DNA from: Gemmataceae bacterium
GTDB taxonomy: Bacteria; Planctomycetota; Planctomycetia; Gemmatales; Gemmataceae
DNA length: 11,398 nt
Assembly: GCA_026418875.1 (NCBI GenBank)
Contig: JAOAAM010000264.1
Span: forward strand, 1 to 11,398
Reading direction: 5' to 3'
A program made the position numbers and the translations under genes. Under the pieces are notes generated by a model that saw nothing but the letters and a program-made list of their open reading frames with translations, was not told where the DNA came from and did no database searches. Positions 7,801 through 11,398 of the stretch are shown here, piece after piece; within the stretch, counting starts at the first letter, position 1; each line of letters starts with the position of its first letter.

Positions 7801-8174
7801 AAGCGAGCCACCGCCGCGGAGTCGGCCCGGGAATCGGGCAAAATCATTTTGATGGCCACCGGGCGCTTCAAGCGCGTGTCATAGGCCTTGTAGACGACCC
7901 CCATCCCGCCGTGGCTGAGAACTTGCTCCACGACGTACGGCCCCACGCAGCGCAGGCGGGGAATCTCCGCGGCAGAATTCGACGCGAGTTCCCCCTCGGG
8001 CGAAATTCGGACGGTTTGCGCTTCGTCGGCCGTCGGAGACTCGCCCGACAAATCCTTGGAGATCAGACGGGATCCGGGCGAGGGTAGGTATTGGTCCATG
8101 GGTGAGCCGATTGCCGTGGTGCGTGCCGGAACTTGAACGATGCGAGCGCCGACGAACGATTCCGTAAAAAGCAT
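4836..8174 (-). CDS. Membrane-anchored Ser/Thr protein kinase with C-terminal WD40 repeats
   Basis: The 1112-residue protein has a cytoplasmic Hanks-type kinase domain (about 79-342). It shows a glycine loop LSHGGMGVVYKAYD, VAIK Lys109, helix-C Glu128, catalytic loop HCDLKPGN (200-207), DFG 220-222, and GTPNYMAPE ending at 249. The HRD arginine is Cys201 (codon TGC), so it is a non-RD kinase, but the catalytic Asp, Lys and Asn are kept. A single membrane helix lies at about 366-388, followed by a charged Q/E/R-rich coiled coil (391-450). The linker DLRAWEWHRLRRCLEG (469-484) is of the kind that leads into WD40 regions in planctomycete kinases. From about 490 to 1104 there are many WD40 blades; clear closing motifs end at Trp578, 758, 800, 843, 968, 1016, 1058 and 1100, probably two propellers. 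The propellers should face outside the cytoplasm and may sense or bind a partner. Start 8174 is the longest; Met26 (8099) is a good alternative, and neither has a clear Shine-Dalgarno site. Confidence 0.93.
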   Translation of the reverse strand: MLFTESFVGARIVQVPARTTAIGSPMDQYLPSPGSRLISKDLSGESPTADEAQTVRISPEGELASNSAAEIPRLRCVGPYVVEQVLSHGGMGVVYKAYDTRLKRPVAIKMILPDSRADSAAVARFRSEAEAVALLQHPNIVQIYEVGEHEGKPFLALEFVDGPNLQHLVAERPFSSREAASLVLTLCEAIDFAHHRGIVHCDLKPGNILMESRRVPKLTDFGLARLRDAHTWHVRPGEVLGTPNYMAPEQAEGDPKGIGPAADIYALGAILYELLTGQPPFYGTPPVETLLRVRLGRLIPPRNMNRKISRDLEAICLKCLEKEPASRYATAHDLADDLRRFLQRRPVAARVVSQPERLWKWVTRNPIVATLTAMLLVFSVAFQIVVFMQWRKQEQIALELERQRQQLQRAQADLDAQRSAARQSRLAAEQSRLRAEWALYRSHLSEAEREFSTYSAVKARNVLERCPVDLRAWEWHRLRRCLEGTSLTHSFSPGHIATFDLAPRSDEYLLVHVDGRVERFDSTLGRSRSSFQLSWPAGSQFNHLWSRARIFASCQWLVAGVLSHRRDSGMAEYHLAVWDLAQNKLQHSWPVNDGFLLDFALSPDGRSLAALSGHWQDHRQSQAHVGGGIYCYDLLSGELAWKRLLDRHEESFHSIQFLPDDGDVVATRDLNDIWLLDRSTGAIRSQRKLPQGTDRMLCVHPSLGWMGLREAHNFQLYDVDGTNRASFIGHTGIVTCAGFSSDGQILVTGASDQTVRVWDVASRRCLHVLAGHSSTIQEITVSADHRLVGSSAGDGSFKVWDLDSTDLIKLDVETKREWTPSVAFGPDGSWLVSASGHGQLVVWDVAARQRQATYRCGLSLMSMSLSPDGKLLAVATRFPNQVTILDRATGATRAEWKPSQKVETVTFSPDGQHILVTGENGLAVLVHWTSGEIVAECHEHIGSVPAASHHPRRRMIATGDDTGTVHLWGMDRFPLQSIKAHDAPVSCTAFSPDGQYLATGVRNRERANVPAVIRIWNVATGELVRELRGHDQSVWCIAWHPSGKRIASGSEDKSIRIWEPFQGEALLTLKGPTDDVRCVCFSPDGRLLAASSDDPFVRVWDATPVDETKNSE

Positions 8175-8256
8175 AGGTCAAGAATTACGGTCACGCCGTC
8201 CCAAGCGAACTCCAGCGGGCCGAGTGCATGGACGGAGGCCAAGGAGGAGAAAATGA

Positions 8257-8283
8257 ATCGGCCCCCAGTGTTTGGGGGCCGAT
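8257..8283 (-). terminator. Rho-independent terminator of the Gly/Met-rich protein gene
   Basis: A perfect 11-bp stem (ATCGGCCCCCA with TGGGGGCCGAT) closes a 5-nt loop. On the minus strand it is followed by the T-rich TTCATTTTCT. It lies 27 nt past the stop codon at 8311 and 82 nt before the kinase/WD40 start at 8174, so it separates the two transcription units. Confidence 0.82.
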
Positions 8284-8310
8284 GGGGTCTTCGAGGCATG
8301 GGTGATCGGA

Positions 8311-9051
8311 TCAACCGCCCTTGTTCAAGGTGGATTCGAGGGACTTCAGGGCGTTCGAGACGTTGGGATCGTCCTTGAAGGGGTTGGCGGGCTGATTACC
8401 ACCGGGCCGTCCGCCACCGGGACCACCGGGACCACCGCCGCCACCAAAGCCACCGAAGCCACCGCCGCCCGGCCCTGCTGCTCCGGGCCAACGGTAGCCG
8501 ACCGCTTCGAGTTTGTCCCGGTTGTCCTTGAGGATTTCGAGCAGGGCGTCGAGGCGTTTCTTGGCTTCCTCGTCGCTGACTTCTTGTAATTCCGCCAAAC
8601 CCTTGAGTTGTTCCTGCACTTTCTGTTTTTGTTCGGGCGACAACTCGATGAGGAGCGGTTTTTCCTTGTTGGTTAGTGCGTCGAGCTTGCTGACGAGGTT
8701 GGCCAACTGGGAGCGAACGGGCGGGCCTTGCATGCCTCGGCCGCCTCCCATGCCCCCCATCATCCCGCCCATGCCTCCGCCCGGTCCGCCACCCATCATG
8801 CCTCCCGGACCGCCGGGACCGCCACCGGGTCCACCGGGACCTCCCATCGGCGGGCCGCCCATCCCTCCGGCACCTGGGGGCCGATTGGCTGCGTCTGCCG
8901 CCAGCATCGGTTTGGGATTGTCGCCGCTGCCGTCTGCGGGGCGGCGATTTCGATAGATCTCGTTGCCAAAATATCCCCCCGCCGCGCCGAGGATCAAACA
9001 GATGATGCCGCTGGCGACCGCAGCGGGTACGTTCGGATTGGCCGCTGACAT
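8311..9051 (-). CDS. Single-pass Gly/Met/Pro-rich membrane protein of unknown function
   Basis: The 246-residue protein has one N-terminal membrane helix (about 10-28, AAVASGIICLILGAAGGYFG) with few charges before it, so it is probably an anchored protein with its bulk outside the cytoplasm. Residues 59-107 are low-complexity GGP/GGM repeats. Residues 112-182 form a compact, charged, helical core (QLANLVSKLDAL, then LSPEQKQKVQEQLKGLAEL and EEAKKRLDALLEILKDNRDK) ending in VGYRWPG. A second Gly-rich stretch spans 190-217, and the tail (221-244) is again helical (NPFKDDPNVSNALKSLESTL). I recognise no enzyme motif. 'LSPEQKQKVQEQL' is reminiscent of Spy/CpxP-like or periplasmic helical proteins, but this is weak. 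A strong Shine-Dalgarno site and a terminator bracket the gene, suggesting an independent, well-expressed unit. Confidence 0.82.
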   Translation of the reverse strand: MSAANPNVPAAVASGIICLILGAAGGYFGNEIYRNRRPADGSGDNPKPMLAADAANRPPGAGGMGGPPMGGPGGPGGGPGGPGGMMGGGPGGGMGGMMGGMGGGRGMQGPPVRSQLANLVSKLDALTNKEKPLLIELSPEQKQKVQEQLKGLAELQEVSDEEAKKRLDALLEILKDNRDKLEAVGYRWPGAAGPGGGGFGGFGGGGGPGGPGGGRPGGNQPANPFKDDPNVSNALKSLESTLNKGG

Positions 9052-9055
9052 AAAA

Positions 9056-9063
9056 CCTCCCTT
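9056..9063 (-). promoter_or_regulatory. Strong Shine-Dalgarno site of the Gly/Met-rich protein gene
   Basis: AAGGGAGG on the minus strand lies 4 nt (TTTT) before the ATG at 9051. It is one of the strongest ribosome binding sites in the window, with a spacer shorter than usual. It supports this start and suggests efficient translation. Confidence 0.7.
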
Positions 9064-9088
9064 CGTAGTGTTGATTTGACCAGACGAT

Positions 9089-9152
9089 CCGGCCCCCTCA
9101 TCCGCGAGTCATCCTATGGAGAATGGATGCAGATTCGCCCGTCCCCCTCATC
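9089..9152. repeat. Pair of 14-nt direct repeats 50 nt apart upstream of the Gly/Met-rich gene
   Basis: CCGGCCCCCTCATC (9089-9102) and CCGTCCCCCTCATC (9139-9152) agree at 13 of 14 bases, and both are followed by a CGAG. The period is exactly 50 nt, close to five helical turns, in the 196-nt gap between the membrane protein gene (stop 9248) and the start at 9051. This could be a paired binding site for a regulator, or chance. I see no convincing promoter boxes in the gap. Confidence 0.4.
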
Positions 9153-9247
9153 ACGAGGGAACTTGGGTGTACCGACGGTGGCTCGCAGACTGAACCCCGC
9201 AATCGGCCTCCGCGCTCAGCGTTACCGCGTCGCCCTCGCGCCCGACT

Positions 9248-10105
9248 TCACGACAACAGAGCGACGCGGGTCAATGCCGCGGACAACAGACCCACCAGCA
9301 GCAGCATGGCCGGTATCGCACCGTGCCCCCATCTCGCCGCCCGTATTGGCAGCCGAGAGACCAGGAGGGCCGTCGGTGCTAAGGCAACCAGCGCATAGCA
9401 AGACGGGGGGAGTTGTGCCCCCTGCCCCAGGTAGCCACAGAACATCAATCCAGTCAGCAGTACGGAGAATCCCGGCACCAAGCCGCGAACCAGGCGGTTC
9501 TCCCGATCGCCGACAATTAAGAAGGCGACGACGGCACCCATGCTGATCGAGACGAGCAACCCAGCGATCTGCATCAGGCGTGAAAGCCCCGCCGCGAACA
9601 GGATCAAGCTCGCCGTCGTGGCGGTCATCGTCATGGCAAGTGCACGCATGGCACTCGGCAAGCGGGCGTACAGCAGGGACATCGCCGACACCCAAGAGGC
9701 GTAGCCCAGCACTGCCGCCCAAAACAGTTGCATGACCAGGGAGTAGGACTCCAGGGGTGCTGCCGCGGCCACTGCGGTGATAGCCATGACTCCGCCGACC
9801 GAGGCAGCGTCCATCCTTCGACCGGCATACCACCCCGCCGGAATCGCCAGCACGGTAAGATGCGGTAGCCATTTATTCCCCAATTCGCGTACCCACAGGG
9901 GCCCAAGCCCCAAGGCAAAGTAACCGGAGAACACACCCCCCGCTAACGCCACTGCCGTGGCTAAACCCCCGTGCTCGCGCCAGCGGCCGAAACCGCGGTC
10001 GACCAGCAGGGTGAGGCCCAACACCCAAAGCGCTGGCACCATCACCCCGTAGCCGATCGTCTCGGCAGTCAGTCCGCTGCGGATCAATTCCCAGTCAAAA
10101 ATCAT
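9248..10105 (-). CDS. Polytopic integral membrane protein of unknown function
   Basis: The 285-residue protein is almost wholly hydrophobic. Likely membrane helices are at about 15-35, 47-70, 80-94, 100-117, 122-145, 153-173, 177-198, 207-225, 234-251 and 262-282, so eight to ten. Short basic or charged loops separate them (DRGFGRWREHGG 36-47, GDRENRLVRG 199-208, RLPIRAAR 251-258). I see no transporter, kinase or peptidase motif and do not recognise the family. The start ATG at 10105 comes 6 nt after the stop of the YceI-like gene, and its ribosome site AGGGA overlaps that stop (TAGGGAACGATG). The two are therefore translated from one message and may be coupled. A role beside YceI, for example in isoprenoid or envelope processes, is inference from position only. 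No terminator is evident after the stop. Confidence 0.82.
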   Translation of the reverse strand: MIFDWELIRSGLTAETIGYGVMVPALWVLGLTLLVDRGFGRWREHGGLATAVALAGGVFSGYFALGLGPLWVRELGNKWLPHLTVLAIPAGWYAGRRMDAASVGGVMAITAVAAAAPLESYSLVMQLFWAAVLGYASWVSAMSLLYARLPSAMRALAMTMTATTASLILFAAGLSRLMQIAGLLVSISMGAVVAFLIVGDRENRLVRGLVPGFSVLLTGLMFCGYLGQGAQLPPSCYALVALAPTALLVSRLPIRAARWGHGAIPAMLLLVGLLSAALTRVALLS

Positions 10106-10111
10106 CGTTCC

Positions 10112-10792
10112 CTACTTGGCTGCCGGAATCTCGTTGCCGACCTCCACGGTGATCGAAACCTCGTCGTCGATGCTGCCTTGCTTGGGTTGGTAGGTGATCC
10201 CGATCTCGTGTCGGTTCAACTTAAACTCCGCTTTCATGTGGAACAACCCGCGGTCCATCGCGATCTTGGCCGGGAAACTGATCTGCTTTTTCTCACCCAG
10301 GATCTCCAATTCACCGGTAATCAGCAGTTCCTCTGGCTTGCCGGTCGGCGTCTGAATTTTCGTCGTCGTGAACGCAATCTTCGGGTGTTTTTGCACCTTG
10401 AAGAAATCGTCCCCTTTCAGGTGATTCGTCAAGGCAGGATTGTCGGAGGTGAGCGAGGTCGCATCAATTTCCACCTTGATGCTATCGATGGCACCGCGTT
10501 CGTCCTCCTTGGGCGTGGCCCCCGGGGAGTGCTTGCGGACGGCGATTTCGCCCGTCAAGCTGCCGAAGCCGCCTGTGTGGCTGCCGCCCGGCTTGGTGCC
10601 GACGAACTTCACTTTCGTGTTCTCCCCGGTCAGCTTGATGATTCCACCCGGACCGACACCCGCGCTCGTGCCCGCCAAGGTGTCAGACTTCTCGGCAAGC
10701 GTGGGTAACGGTTTGTTCGTGCTGGTCGGCGTCGAATCACAGCCGGTCACGACCCAAAGGCTCATCGCCACGAGTGCAAAAGATCGACGCAT
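10112..10792 (-). CDS. YceI-family lipoprotein
   Basis: The 226-residue product begins with a lipoprotein signal peptide (MRRSFALVAMSLWVV) and a lipobox VTGC with Cys18, followed by a Ser/Thr/Pro-rich linker (19-47). Residues 50-222 are a YceI-like beta-barrel. Typical pieces are the opening VKFVGTKPGGSHTGGFGSLTGEI (from 61), the DSIKVEIDATSLTSDN strand (103-118), HLKGDDFFKVQKHPKIAF (124-141), the LLITGELEILGEKKQISFP pair (156-174), and KLNRHEIGI near the end. YceI proteins are lipocalin-like and bind isoprenoids or amphiphilic molecules in the periplasm. Here the protein is tethered by lipid instead of being free. An upstream in-frame ATG at 11074 would add 94 residues overlapping the kinase-like gene and is rejected. 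The ATG at 10792 has a perfect ribosome site and places the signal peptide at the N-terminus. It heads a two-gene unit with the 9248-10105 membrane protein. Confidence 0.9.
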   Translation of the reverse strand: MRRSFALVAMSLWVVTGCDSTPTSTNKPLPTLAEKSDTLAGTSAGVGPGGIIKLTGENTKVKFVGTKPGGSHTGGFGSLTGEIAVRKHSPGATPKEDERGAIDSIKVEIDATSLTSDNPALTNHLKGDDFFKVQKHPKIAFTTTKIQTPTGKPEELLITGELEILGEKKQISFPAKIAMDRGLFHMKAEFKLNRHEIGITYQPKQGSIDDEVSITVEVGNEIPAAK

Positions 10793-10799
10793 CGGTTCG

Positions 10800-10805
10800 C
10801 CTCCT
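10800..10805 (-). promoter_or_regulatory. Shine-Dalgarno site of the YceI-like gene
   Basis: A perfect AGGAGG on the minus strand lies 7 nt before the ATG at 10792. It decides that start over the longer open frame beginning at 11074. Confidence 0.8.
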
Positions 10806-10946
10806 GATCTGAGAGAAGAATGAGAGAACAACAAGGGGTGGCCGAAGGGGACACTATGGAGTTGGCCAGACGATTGCCAGAGCCTGCCGCAGCGAATTGC
10901 CCCACCCACGAGGAGGCACGAACCGAAACGCCCATCGAACGGGCCA

Positions 10947-11398
10947 TCAAACGATCGCTTGAATCCCCTCCAAGTCCTCGATGAGTTGATCGACCCGTTG
11001 GTAGCGATCCTCCAAGCTGACGGCGAGCATCCGCAGCACGATGTTCTGGAATGGCTCGGGGCAACCCCGCACAATGTCGCGCGGCTTGATGAGTTGTCCG
11101 GCCCGAATGGCCTCGATCATCTCCTGCGGAGTCGAACCCTGGAAAGGCGGATGCGACGTGAGCCGGGCGTACACGAGAGCACCCAGCGAATAGATGTCGG
11201 CAGCCCCGTCCCAGTATGCCCCCTCCTCCAGCCGTTCGGGGGCCATGTAGGGCAATTCAGCGAGCAAAACCTCTTCCGCCTTGGCATTCCGCCAAGCGCT
11301 GCCGCTCAACGCCTCGTCGTATAGCAGGTCGTTCAACTTCGCGGTTCGGTCCAGGCTGATGATGACGTTGGTCGGCGTGAGGTGCCCGTGGACCAACT
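10947..11398 (-). CDS. Kinase-like protein, C-terminal part; probable pseudokinase (5' end outside window)
   Basis: This is the C-lobe of a Hanks-type kinase fold; the frame is open to the window edge, so the N-lobe is not visible. Counting the codon at 11396-11394 as residue 1, the catalytic loop reads HGHLTPTN (3-10) where active kinases have HRDLKPxN: the catalytic Asp is His and the Lys is Thr, while the final Asn is kept. The DFG motif reads DLL (23-25), with Asp kept. Structural motifs are intact: PYMAPERL (49-56), the DGAADIYSLGALVYARLTSHPPF block (63-85), and the C-lobe arginine in EDRYQ (129-133). This pattern suggests a folded but probably inactive pseudokinase that could act as a scaffold or regulator. 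It ends soon after the kinase fold, with no WD40 or membrane segment behind it. It lies upstream of the yceI-like gene on the same strand with a 154-nt gap, so co-transcription is possible but unproven. Confidence 0.85.
   Translation of the reverse strand, partial: LVHGHLTPTNVIISLDRTAKLNDLLYDEALSGSAWRNAKAEEVLLAELPYMAPERLEEGAYWDGAADIYSLGALVYARLTSHPPFQGSTPQEMIEAIRAGQLIKPRDIVRGCPEPFQNIVLRMLAVSLEDRYQRVDQLIEDLEGIQAIV

Noticed and set aside
8398..8877. GC-rich tandem repeat-like DNA that could suggest a repeat array or CRISPR
   Set aside because: There are no regular repeats and spacers; the pattern comes from GGN codons of the two Gly-rich arms of one open reading frame.
9145..9159. Small inverted repeat CCCTC-ATCAC-GAGGG in the gap upstream of the Gly/Met-rich gene
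   Set aside because: The stem is only 5 bp, is common by chance in GC-rich DNA, and has no T-tract; it partly overlaps the direct repeat reported separately.
10793..11074. N-terminal extension of the YceI-like protein to an ATG at 11074
   Set aside because: It would overlap the kinase-like gene by 128 bp, put 94 unrelated residues before the lipoprotein signal peptide, and ignore the perfect AGGAGG before 10792.

Overview
The window looks like an ordinary chromosomal stretch of a planctomycete, possibly from the Gemmataceae group; that placement is an inference. The clues are fairly GC-rich DNA, a large Hanks-type Ser/Thr kinase joined through one membrane helix to a long WD40 propeller region, a second kinase-like gene nearby, Gly-rich and proline-rich membrane or lipoproteins, mixed use of Shine-Dalgarno sites, and a DnaE2-type polymerase. 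I see no rRNA, tRNA, CRISPR array, insertion sequence, integrase or phage gene, and no gap above 300 bases without a gene.

Layout. On the + strand, the 3' two-fifths or so of an error-prone DNA polymerase gene (dnaE2-like, 2-1570) is followed after 84 nt by a TolC-like outer-membrane lipoprotein gene (1655-2923). That gene converges, 24 nt apart, on prs (ribose-phosphate pyrophosphokinase, minus strand, 2948-3901). prs has a near-consensus sigma70-type promoter and a hairpin at the predicted 5' end of its mRNA. Divergent from prs is a small exported protein without cysteines (+, 4137-4772). It converges on the large membrane-anchored kinase/WD40 gene (minus, 4836-8174).

From 4836 to the right edge every gene lies on the minus strand. 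In transcription order these are a kinase-like protein whose HRD motif is degenerate (10947-11398, cut by the window end), a YceI-family lipoprotein (10112-10792), a polytopic membrane protein 6 nt behind it (9248-10105), a single-pass Gly/Met-rich membrane protein (8311-9051) closed by a strong rho-independent terminator (8257-8283), and then the kinase/WD40 gene.

How the genes fit together. The yceI-like gene and the polytopic membrane gene are almost certainly one transcription unit. The terminator separates that side from the kinase/WD40 gene. The polymerase, prs and the lipoprotein have no obvious shared function. I do not see a convincing new multi-gene system. The points most worth a second look are the degenerate kinase at the right edge, the non-RD catalytic loop of the WD40 kinase, the Gly/Met-rich membrane protein with a 50-nt-spaced repeat upstream, and the structured leader of prs.
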